In this document: positions 7,489 to 14,636 of the stretch, in pieces
Layout: every line of letters begins with the position of its first letter
Numbering within the stretch: position 1 is the first letter of the stretch
From: VAZQ01 sp040510815
GTDB taxonomy: Bacteria > Pseudomonadota > Alphaproteobacteria > Rhizobiales > Xanthobacteraceae
DNA: 25,781 nt
Reading direction: 5' to 3'
Assembly: GCA_040510815.1 (NCBI GenBank)
Contig: JBEVIH010000017.1
Location: 1 to 25,781, forward strand
Position numbers and translations under genes: made by a program
The notes under the pieces: model-generated
Told to the model about the DNA's origin: nothing
Databases searched by the model: none
What the model saw: only the letters and a program-made list of their open reading frames with translations

Positions 7489-8637
7489 GTGACCATCGAT
7501 ACCTCAATCCGGCCACCGCCTCCCCGCCTCGGCACCCGATATCGCCGATTGCGAGGTCTGCTCTTTGTCGGTCTGCTCGCGCTCGGCCTGCACGAGGCCC
7601 CGCCGGCAGCCGCCCAGTCGCAGAGTCACCCGTGGCAGACCCTGATGGACGCCGCGGTGGAAGCCAATCTCAACGAAGACTTCGTCACGGCCGAAGCGCT
7701 GCTGAAGGCGGCGCTCGAGGTTGCCCAGCAGGTCGACGCTAGTGGTCCGCGCCCGGTGCTCAGCCGGTTGCTACTGCAGCTCGTCTATGCCGATCTCGAC
7801 AAGCTCGACCAAGCCCACCAGATGGGCAATTTGCGGCTCGACGTGTCGACATTCGAGCAGGTCCTGCTTCCTTTCGCCCGCACGCTCGATCGGCTGGCCA
7901 ACAGGTACTACACCCGCTGGCGCGACCTGCCCAGCACCGAGGAGAACCGCCAGAAGCGCTCGCTGCGTCTGGCCCAGGCGGAACGCTCCATGCTCCTCAA
8001 GTGGGCGATCCAGAACAAGCTCCTGCTCGAAAGCGGCGCATCCCTGGCGACGACGATCGGGTTTCATGGAATGATATTGGAGAAGCAGGGGAAACTTGCC
8101 GACGCGATCGCGAAATACGAGGCCGCGCTCAAGATCTGGAACGAGGTCGAGGAGCGCGACAAACGGCTGATCGTGGGCAGCCAGTTTTCCCTGTTCGCGG
8201 GACGCACATCCAGGGCGTCGGAGCAACCCGACGACCCGCTGACGATGAAGATCCTGCTGGCCCGCGCCTACATGTGGGACGGAGAAAACCAGCTGGAGAA
8301 GAAGAAGGACGCGGAAGCCGCCGCCGCATTCAAGCGGGCCGAACCGATGTTCCTGGACATTACTCGGCTGGTCGAGCAGCATTGGCCGACCCACCCGAGA
8401 ACCGCCAACAACTACTCATATCTTGGCAACCTCTATTTCCTGCAGCGCCGGTACGCCGATTCGGCCGCGGCCTATCGCAGATCGCTTGACATTTACGAGG
8501 TGCAGGAAGGCGCCCAGTCCGACAACACCCGGTACGTTGTCGTTCGCCTTGCCAAGGTCTTGCGCAGCGACGGCAGGGAAAGCGAAGCGGTCGAGCTCGA
8601 AACCCGCTATCCCGCCAAAGCGGCAGGCCCGAAATAG
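7489..8637 (+). CDS. exported tetratricopeptide-repeat protein
   Basis: The protein of about 382 residues from GTG 7489 begins with a basic stretch, a hydrophobic core (LRGLLFVGLLALGL) and an APPAAAQSQS cleavage region, so it is probably secreted to the periplasm. The rest is helical with TPR-like units: EDFVTAEALLKAALEVAQQ near residue 65, GKLADAIAKYEAALKIWNE in the middle, DAEAAAAFKRAEPMF, and near the C-terminus a clear one (YSYLGNLYFLQRRYADSAAAYRRSLDIYE). No enzymatic motif is visible; TPRs bind partner proteins. The GTG has no strong Shine-Dalgarno; the frame stays open upstream only because of high GC. It converges on the STAND NTPase gene, which also carries TPR-like repeats, but the two are transcribed separately. 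Function unknown. Confidence 0.8.
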   Translation: MTIDTSIRPPPPRLGTRYRRLRGLLFVGLLALGLHEAPPAAAQSQSHPWQTLMDAAVEANLNEDFVTAEALLKAALEVAQQVDASGPRPVLSRLLLQLVYADLDKLDQAHQMGNLRLDVSTFEQVLLPFARTLDRLANRYYTRWRDLPSTEENRQKRSLRLAQAERSMLLKWAIQNKLLLESGASLATTIGFHGMILEKQGKLADAIAKYEAALKIWNEVEERDKRLIVGSQFSLFAGRTSRASEQPDDPLTMKILLARAYMWDGENQLEKKKDAEAAAAFKRAEPMFLDITRLVEQHWPTHPRTANNYSYLGNLYFLQRRYADSAAAYRRSLDIYEVQEGAQSDNTRYVVVRLAKVLRSDGRESEAVELETRYPAKAAGPK

Positions 8638-8649
8638 CATCCCATCTAC

Positions 8650-8720
8650 AGCATGATCCCGAAAAAGCCTGCCCCGGACTTGATCCGGGGTAGATACCGG
8701 TTCTCGGAAAAGATCATGCT
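8650..8720. repeat. composite palindromic repeat (AGCATGATC ... GATCATGCT)
   Basis: A 9-base inverted repeat AGCATGATC (8650-8658) / GATCATGCT (8712-8720) encloses a second hairpin CCCCGGA/TCCGGGG (8672-8678 and 8684-8690) and an ACCGGTTCTCGGAAAA stretch. This nested arrangement resembles the dispersed palindromic elements of Bradyrhizobium and relatives, with one element apparently inserted into another. It occupies the gap between the convergent TPR and STAND genes. Confidence 0.6.
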
Positions 8721-8734
8721 CCACCAAAGAGCTG

Positions 8735-8771
8735 GAGCGGGATGACAATTCGAAGAAAAGTCATCCCGCTC
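8735..8771. repeat. 12-base inverted repeat touching the STAND stop codon
   Basis: GAGCGGGATGAC (8735-8746) pairs perfectly with GTCATCCCGCTC (8760-8771) around a 13-base loop. The right arm ends on the last base of the STAND stop codon. The hairpin could end transcription from either side but lacks a clear T-tract. It also resembles a dispersed Rhizobiales repeat. Confidence 0.6.
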
Positions 8772-11700
8772 TAGCGTTGCGCCGCGAGGCGGCGCGCTTC
8801 CTCTTCCGCGCGCGCCTGGTAGCTTTTCATCACGGTCGTCGAGGCCAGGCTTTTCCAGAACGCCTGCGCATGCGCGACGGAATGCCTTGAGACCAGAAAC
8901 TCGGTCAACCCTCTGACCGCCGCTTCCACCTCGAAGCGGGCGTCCTCGTTCGCCGGGACCCCCGCCGCCAATTGCAGCGCGCGCATATATTGCACCACGA
9001 CTTGGCCGTCGTTCTTGACGCGCGCATAGCCATCGCCGGCGGCCCGATATCCGGCTGCAAGATGCAGCGTTGCTTGGGCCTCGCTGAAACCGAGCGCGAG
9101 CTCGATCTCCTGGCGCAGCTGATACAAGGCCGTGCGATAGGGCGCAATCGTGAGCGCCGCCTTGAGCGACTCCATCGCTTCCTGCTTCTGCCCGACTCGA
9201 AGCTGCAGGCGGGCGATGCGTTCATAGGTGATCGAGTTGGCGCGGGTGTAGAGACGAAGGCGCCGCTGCCGCAAATCCAATGCGCGTCTCGGGTCGTCCT
9301 TCTCGATCAAGCCGGCCAGGTTGTCCATCGATCCGGTATCGAACGGGTTGACTTCGATCGCCTTCTCGAAATGCGCCCGCTTCTCCGCACTGTCGGAGGT
9401 CGTTTCCGCGAGCAGGGAATACGCGCCGGACATCTTCGGATTGAGCGCAATCACCCTCCTGGCGTCTTCGCGCGCGCCCAGGCGATCGCCGACCCGCTCG
9501 CGCACGTTGCCGCGGCGAAGGAGGGCGTCGATGAGAAGGTCCTTGTGCCTGATCGTTTCTTTCTCGTTCAATTTCTCGTCGAGCACCTTGATGGCCGCGG
9601 TGTACTTGGCGTGCGCCTCCGCGTTGGCCAAGGGAGAGTTGGATTTGCTTTCCGATTCCCTCCCTTCCAATATGAGATCCTCCACGGTCTGGACCGGCGG
9701 AGGCGGGGGAACGGCGTCGATGATTTCCTTGCGGCGCAGGCGTTCGGCGGTCCATCGCGCCAATTCCGCATACCGGGGCTCGGGGCGGCGCTCATAGGCG
9801 GATTGGAACCGCCGGTAGTATTGGCGCGCCCAATCGAAATAGCGAGGATTGATCTCGGCCACCCGCTCCCACATGGCGCCGCAGGCCGCGAATATTCCGT
9901 AGTCCTTGAGCGCCGTCGTGCTTTCGTGCTGGTGACCGCGCATCTCAAGCCAAGCCCACTCCAGCGCCAGGAGGTAGGCATCGATCCCGCCGGCGCTGGC
10001 CAGGGCCTGCTGGTCGGCGGCTCGGAGCACGCCCTCGAAATCACTGCCGCCCTTGAACGCATGCAGCAGAGCGATCTGGTAATACATCGCGACGACAAAG
10101 GCCGTGCTGTCCGCATAGAGGACGGTATGACCGGTCGCCTCCTGAATGTCGGGCGCCACCTCGCTGTCGAAGACCGTGTCGCCGAACGGCACATGGTATT
10201 CGATCGCCTTCGCGATGGCCGCAAGGGCCTTGTCGTATTCCTGCTTCATCCCGAACGCGACGCTGAGGTTGAGATAGGCAAGCGAGCGGGGACCCGCCTC
10301 CAGATATTTCTCGATGTCCTTGATCGCTTCGTCCGGATTGACCATTACCAGGTGCATGTAGCTGCGCGAGGACAGCACGCCGAGCTTGTCGGGGTCCGCC
10401 GTCATGATCTCGTTGAGCCGGCGAAGCGCGCCCGCGTGATCGCCAGTCTTGCTCAATGCGACTTCGAGCTGGCGGCGGGCATTGATCGCCGCGAGCGGTG
10501 AAGAATTATCGGTCACCGTCTCGGCGAGATCGATGACGGTTTGATTGTTGTCGAGCAACAGCTCCCGCGAGCGGCGCGCTTCGACCCGCTGATTTTCGGC
10601 GGCAAGCCTCGCTGCCGCGGCGGCGACGCTCGCCTCGATCTCCTTGCGTTCCGCCTGCTGCCGTTGAAACTCCGCGTGCTGCCACAAATACCAGGTGTAA
10701 CCGCCGAAGATCACGAAGACGACGAGAGCGGCAAGTGTGGCGTAGACCAGACGGTGCGCGCGTCGCAGCTCGCGGTCGCGCCGCCGCTGCTCCTCGAGCC
10801 GCGCGGCTTCACGTGCGACGCGACTCTTCTCGAGGAACGCCATCGCCTGCTCGAAACCCGGGTCGTAGCGCTCGGCCCAGGCGGCGTTCGGATGTTCCCG
10901 GTCGCGCCAGGCGAGCGCGTGCTCCAGGTCCGGATCGTGCCAAAGGCCGGCGGTGCCCTGGGCATGGAGCGCGGCGGTCTGCGCCAGCCGGCGATAGACC
11001 TTGGCCGAGTCCGCTTCCTCGTCGACCCACCTGCGCAGCCGCTCCCAGCCGCGGATGAGGCTTTCGTGGGAGATATCGATGACCGAGCCGTCGTCGAGCG
11101 GAATGCCGGCCGGCGGCATCAGGAACGATCGTCCGGGCCGGCGAAATTGATCGACGACCAGGATGATGTCGGGGAACGGCACGCCGGTCACCTGCGCCAG
11201 CGTCCCGACCGTGGTCGGGCGGCGCGCCTCGCGATTGTCCAGCCCCTTCTCTGTCAGGGCCTGGAACATGCGGCGGGCGATCTCGCGATAACGGTCGTCC
11301 GGCAGCCCCGCATAGGCTTCGTCGGCGTGCAGCGAGAGCGCCTCCGCCATGCCGCCGATCGCCCGATAGTCGTCCAGGTCGATCGGGCGCCCATCGGCAT
11401 GATGTGACTGCCAATAGTCCCAGGTGCGCAGCAACGCGTGCTGGAGAATGGGCAACTGGTCGGGATTGTCGCCGACGTCGTTGAGCAGCCGATTGACCAG
11501 GCGCGGCGCGATCGATCCGCCGCCGACGCGGACCGGCTCGACGATGGCGGCGCGGCGCTGCTCGCGGGTCATGCGCGGGATGAGGTAGAGCCCGGTGGTG
11601 ACCGCTTCCGGCAGGTCGCGATAGCGGGCGCAATCGCCGATGAAGTCGGAGCGCATGGTGAGCACGATGTAGACCGGCAGCTCGCTCTGCTCCTGCGCCT

Positions 11701-12241
11701 CCAGCAGGAGCTTCACGAAGGCCGCCGCGTCGTCCTCCTGGCGCGGCTTTCCCGACGCGTTCGCGAACCGGAACAGTTCCTCGAACTGATCGACCACCAC
11801 CACGATCTGCTCGTGCTCGGGCAGGCGCGCGAGCCGCACCGCCTCGATCAAGCCCAGCCCGCTGCGCCGCAGCGAGACCTCGAGCAGCATCGCGTTGCGG
11901 GCCGCTTCATCGGCGTTCTCGGCCGGCTGCCCGAGCACGGACGGATGGTTGAGGGCAGCGGCGAGATTGGCGATCGGATCGTTGCCCGGTCGAAAGATCG
12001 CCACCCGCCAATGCGACCCGGCGGCGGAAAGGAACCCCCCGTGCAGATAGGGCAACAGGCCGGCACGGATGAGCGAGGATTTGCCGCTGCCGGAGGCGCC
12101 GACGACGGCGAGAAAGCGGTGCTGGCGCAATCGCCGGAGGATCTCCTCGCTCTGTCCTTCGCGGCCGAAGAACAGATCCTCCTCGTCCGTCTCGAAATGC
12201 CGCAGCCCCGGAAACGGATGGATGTTCGGCTCGATCGGCAT
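8771..12241 (-). CDS. nSTAND1-type P-loop NTPase with transmembrane helix and C-terminal TPR-like repeats
   Basis: This 1156-residue protein is a predicted signalling NTPase of the STAND class. After a short family-typical lead (NIHPFPGLRHFETDEEDLFF, GRE) comes Walker A GASGSGKS (residues 48-55) and Walker B IVVVVDQFEELF with Asp at 151. The motif ISHESLIRGW at about 390 is characteristic of nSTAND1 proteins. A hydrophobic helix (LVYATLAALVVFVIFGGYTW, from about 498) is followed by a charged, probably coiled-coil stretch and then about 580 residues of helical repeats with TPR character (e.g. ALSKTGDHAGALRRLNEIM). Many relatives end in WD40 repeats instead. STAND proteins normally oligomerise when the repeat region senses a trigger. 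The ATG at 12241 shares its A with the TGA of the TIR gene (TGATG) and has no Shine-Dalgarno of its own, so translation is probably coupled. Trigger and partner are unknown; the TIR protein is the likely effector. Confidence 0.9.
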   Translation of the reverse strand: MPIEPNIHPFPGLRHFETDEEDLFFGREGQSEEILRRLRQHRFLAVVGASGSGKSSLIRAGLLPYLHGGFLSAAGSHWRVAIFRPGNDPIANLAAALNHPSVLGQPAENADEAARNAMLLEVSLRRSGLGLIEAVRLARLPEHEQIVVVVDQFEELFRFANASGKPRQEDDAAAFVKLLLEAQEQSELPVYIVLTMRSDFIGDCARYRDLPEAVTTGLYLIPRMTREQRRAAIVEPVRVGGGSIAPRLVNRLLNDVGDNPDQLPILQHALLRTWDYWQSHHADGRPIDLDDYRAIGGMAEALSLHADEAYAGLPDDRYREIARRMFQALTEKGLDNREARRPTTVGTLAQVTGVPFPDIILVVDQFRRPGRSFLMPPAGIPLDDGSVIDISHESLIRGWERLRRWVDEEADSAKVYRRLAQTAALHAQGTAGLWHDPDLEHALAWRDREHPNAAWAERYDPGFEQAMAFLEKSRVAREAARLEEQRRRDRELRRAHRLVYATLAALVVFVIFGGYTWYLWQHAEFQRQQAERKEIEASVAAAAARLAAENQRVEARRSRELLLDNNQTVIDLAETVTDNSSPLAAINARRQLEVALSKTGDHAGALRRLNEIMTADPDKLGVLSSRSYMHLVMVNPDEAIKDIEKYLEAGPRSLAYLNLSVAFGMKQEYDKALAAIAKAIEYHVPFGDTVFDSEVAPDIQEATGHTVLYADSTAFVVAMYYQIALLHAFKGGSDFEGVLRAADQQALASAGGIDAYLLALEWAWLEMRGHQHESTTALKDYGIFAACGAMWERVAEINPRYFDWARQYYRRFQSAYERRPEPRYAELARWTAERLRRKEIIDAVPPPPPVQTVEDLILEGRESESKSNSPLANAEAHAKYTAAIKVLDEKLNEKETIRHKDLLIDALLRRGNVRERVGDRLGAREDARRVIALNPKMSGAYSLLAETTSDSAEKRAHFEKAIEVNPFDTGSMDNLAGLIEKDDPRRALDLRQRRLRLYTRANSITYERIARLQLRVGQKQEAMESLKAALTIAPYRTALYQLRQEIELALGFSEAQATLHLAAGYRAAGDGYARVKNDGQVVVQYMRALQLAAGVPANEDARFEVEAAVRGLTEFLVSRHSVAHAQAFWKSLASTTVMKSYQARAEEEARRLAAQR

Positions 12242-13782
12242 CAGGAACCGCGAAGCTTCTGCAGGAACGGCTCGAGCGCGTCCGGCACGAAGGTCTCGCC
12301 GCCGCGCAGAACGCTTGCCTCGAGCGTCTCGACCTCGTCCTTGTGCTCGCTCGGCGGCGCCGCGATGTAGACCGCCTTGGCCACGACCGGCGGCTGGCGC
12401 CCTCTGAGAAACTTGCGCAGGTCGCGCAGCTTGGCCTCGAACCATTCGGGCGAGCCGCCCCCGTAGTAGATCAGGCAGGCGTCGCACAGCCCGAGATTCT
12501 CGGTATGCATCTGCAATGCGGTGCCTTCATCCTCGCTCTCGGTCGGAAGGATGGGCTCGTAGCCCTGCCCCAGCAGATGCTTTCGCAGCGCCACCAGCGA
12601 GGGCGACTTGCGGTCGGCCCGGTCGCACATGAGATAGACGCGCAGCGGCTCGTCCGGCGCGCGCCTCGGCGTCTCGCCGCCGTTCCCGCCCGCCGCCGCG
12701 ACGGCCGCCTTGGCTTTCTCCTGGCGCTTGCGGATGTCGGCGAGCTTCTCATGGATGACGGTCTTGAGCTCTTCCAGGTTGCCGTTGAGCAGATCGGCAC
12801 CCTTCTGGACGCCGGCATCCTCCTGCAGGTGGGTGATGAACTCGCCCTGGCGCTGGTCCTGGGATCGGACGTCACCCGGCATCCAGATCAGCCGCTGGAA
12901 GCTCGGGTCGGCGCCGCGCTCCATCGCCAGATCGTGCTGCAGCCAGACGTTCGATTTGGTCTCGCCCTCGGGCACGAAGCCGTAGTCCGCGCCGACCAGA
13001 TGAACCGAGAGCACCGCCTGGCGCAGACAGTCCCGCACCTTCTCCTTGTACGCGTTCGCCCGATACGGCAGGTCGCCGGACGGCAGGACGAGATAGCCGC
13101 GATCCTTGAGATCGCGGCGGAGCTCGCCCACCTTGTCGTCGAGATCGGAAGTCGTTTCGGCGACGTAGACGGTGACGCGCCCGGGCTGCGCCTGATCGGC
13201 GGCCGCAGCCATCCCGCGTGCCATGTCCTTGAGCAGGGCGGCGATGTCCTTGGCGAGCTCGTCCATCTCCTCGAAATAGCGCCGGTAATATTCGCCGCCG
13301 AGCAGCGGCCGCAACTCGTGCAGACGCTTGGGCTGCGACGGGTCCGGCTCGTAGAATCGGTAGGTCTTGGTGCCTTGCATGGCGGGCGGCAATGCGTCGC
13401 GATCGACCGGCATCTTCTCGACCTTGAAGATGCGGGACTTCTCCTCGTCGACGAGCACCGCGGCCTGGCTGTCCGCGTTTCCGGTGAATGCATCGAGTTC
13501 GCGCCGGCACCACTCGCGCTGCAGAAAGCTCGGGCTGAGCACCGACAGCAAGGTCGCCGTCTTCGCGAGCCGCCGGAAGATCTTGTTGGTGAAATCCTCG
13601 TTGTTGCGGATCTCGCAATCGCGCCAGAACCGGATGTCGGAGCCGAGATAATTGCGGACGCGCTGCTCGAGATCCTGATGCAGCCGGGTTACCCAGCCCC
13701 AGGGCTCCTGCGCGTAGACGTCGTCGTCATTGTGCGCATAGCTGATGAAGACGTCCTCGTCGAAATTCGGCAGATATGCCAA
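12241..13782 (-). CDS. TIR-domain protein with two additional TIR-like domains
   Basis: The 513-residue product begins with a good TIR domain: DEDVFISYAHNDDD at residues 8-21, FWRDCEIRNNEDF at 52-64 and SFLQREWCRRELDAF at 85-99, where E95 sits in the SxxWCxxEL position that provides the catalytic glutamate in NAD-cleaving TIR domains. A second alpha/beta unit starts at about 202 (VTVYVAETTSDLDDKVGELR, then VLSVHLVGADYGFVPEG) and a third at about 381 (LRVYLMCDRADRK, then CDACLIYYGGGSPEW). Both resemble TIR/Rossmann folds without an obvious catalytic Glu. A charged linker containing KRQEKAKAAVAAAGGNG separates the second and third. I chose TTG 13782 because GAGGA lies 5 bases upstream; the frame is open to 13992 but unlike the family. 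The STAND gene follows with a one-base overlap. NADase activity is inferred, not shown. Confidence 0.88.
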   Translation of the reverse strand: MAYLPNFDEDVFISYAHNDDDVYAQEPWGWVTRLHQDLEQRVRNYLGSDIRFWRDCEIRNNEDFTNKIFRRLAKTATLLSVLSPSFLQREWCRRELDAFTGNADSQAAVLVDEEKSRIFKVEKMPVDRDALPPAMQGTKTYRFYEPDPSQPKRLHELRPLLGGEYYRRYFEEMDELAKDIAALLKDMARGMAAAADQAQPGRVTVYVAETTSDLDDKVGELRRDLKDRGYLVLPSGDLPYRANAYKEKVRDCLRQAVLSVHLVGADYGFVPEGETKSNVWLQHDLAMERGADPSFQRLIWMPGDVRSQDQRQGEFITHLQEDAGVQKGADLLNGNLEELKTVIHEKLADIRKRQEKAKAAVAAAGGNGGETPRRAPDEPLRVYLMCDRADRKSPSLVALRKHLLGQGYEPILPTESEDEGTALQMHTENLGLCDACLIYYGGGSPEWFEAKLRDLRKFLRGRQPPVVAKAVYIAAPPSEHKDEVETLEASVLRGGETFVPDALEPFLQKLRGS

Positions 13783-13933
13783 AGCCGTCCTCACCAAGTT
13801 GAGGCGATGGCCGTGCCCTATGCCATCGCATGCCGCGGCGCCGCTTTCGCCTTGCGCCGGCCAGACTCCCGACAAGAACGAGCGCAAGCGAGAACGGCGC
13901 CACGTCGCCCCAGGCGTCCGCTTTCGTTCGAAA

Positions 13934-13962
13934 AACGTAACAAGGTCGCTGCCGGGACGCAA
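13934..13962 (-). promoter_or_regulatory. weak candidate promoter for the TIR-STAND pair
   Basis: On the minus strand TTGCGT (13962-13957) and TACGTT (13939-13934) are 17 bases apart, about 150 bases before the TIR start. The -10 match is poor. The 289-base gap between the divergent TIR and GlcG/HbpS-like genes holds no other clear signal. Confidence 0.25.
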
Positions 13963-14071
13963 GATCGTGCGCGGCCACCACCGGCCGTACAAAGGCGGCG
14001 GAATGAAGTAGGTTCAGCCGCGCAGACCGCACGCAGCCCAAGCGGTCATCATGATAAGGGAGGATTCGAGT

Positions 14072-14563
14072 ATGTCCAAGTTGGTGTACGGACTCATCGG
14101 TGCCGGTGTTGCCTGCGCGCTGGCCACGCCGGCGAACGCGCAATTGCTGACCCGCAAGGACCTGTCGCTTGCCACGGCGCTCGCCATTGCGCAAACGGCG
14201 CATGACACCTGCAAGGCGCAGGGCTATCGCGTGTCGGTGGCCGTGGTCGGCCGCAACGGCGAGCTCCTGGTCCACCTGCGCGGCGACGGCACCGGGCCGC
14301 ACACGATGGAGAACAGCTTCAAGAAGGCCTATACGTCGCGCACCTTCCGGGTGCCGTCGGGCGAGATTGGCAAGCGCTTCAAGGACAACCCGCAGCTCGG
14401 CGCGATCTTTCTCACCAATGTGACGCCGGCGACCGGCGCGTTGCCGATCATGCTCGGCGAGGAGGTGATCGGCGCCGCCGGCGTCTCCGGCGCGCCGGGC
14501 GGCGACAAGGACGAGGCCTGCGTCAAGGCCGCGCTCGACAAGGTGGCCGACCAGCTCAAGTGA
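14072..14563 (+). CDS. secreted GlcG/HbpS-family (DUF336) heme-binding-like protein
   Basis: The 163-residue product has a signal peptide (SKLVYGLIGAGVACALATPANAQ, cleavage after ANA) and a complete GlcG/HbpS domain: LSLATALAIAQTAHDTCKAQG, VSVAVVGRNGELLVHLRGDG, KAYTSRTFRVPSGEI and the conserved glycine-rich end GEEVIGAAGVSGAPGGDKDE. HbpS-type members bind heme; others accompany oxidoreductases or glycolate utilisation, and the ligand here is not determined by motifs. ATG 14072 has GGGAGGA 8 bases upstream. It is divergent from the TIR gene and convergent with the MFS transporter, so it is probably a single-gene unit. Confidence 0.9.
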   Translation: MSKLVYGLIGAGVACALATPANAQLLTRKDLSLATALAIAQTAHDTCKAQGYRVSVAVVGRNGELLVHLRGDGTGPHTMENSFKKAYTSRTFRVPSGEIGKRFKDNPQLGAIFLTNVTPATGALPIMLGEEVIGAAGVSGAPGGDKDEACVKAALDKVADQLK

Positions 14564-14594
14564 GCGCGCGAGGCTCTAGGGCAAGACGCCCAAC

Positions 14595-14636
14595 AAAAAG
14601 CCGGTGATGCGCGGGATCGCCCCGCGTCACGCCGGC
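14595..14636 (-). terminator. Rho-independent terminator of the MFS gene
   Basis: Read leftward, a GC-rich stem (bases 14636 to 14600, outer pairs GCCG/CGGC, inner GTGACGCGGGG around a CGAT loop, with one mismatch and a small bulge) is followed by TTTTT (14599-14595). It overlaps the last codons and stop of the MFS gene. On the plus strand the same stem lacks a T-run. Confidence 0.7.

Noticed and set aside
7251..7535. Minus-strand frame ending ...DFGVRAVNAVRLPAGTGLDL whose TGA overlaps the TTG of the Gfo/Idh gene
   Set aside because: The overlap is operon-like and the tail looks protein-like, but there is no start with a ribosome site, the rest has no family resemblance, and the region contains the promoter candidate for the TPR gene. 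It could be a gene remnant; too weak to annotate.
13745..14011. Plus-strand frame (ends RGHHRPYKGGGMK) overlapping the TIR gene start
   Set aside because: It lies largely antisense to the TIR gene, has no ribosome site and no recognisable domain; treated as chance.
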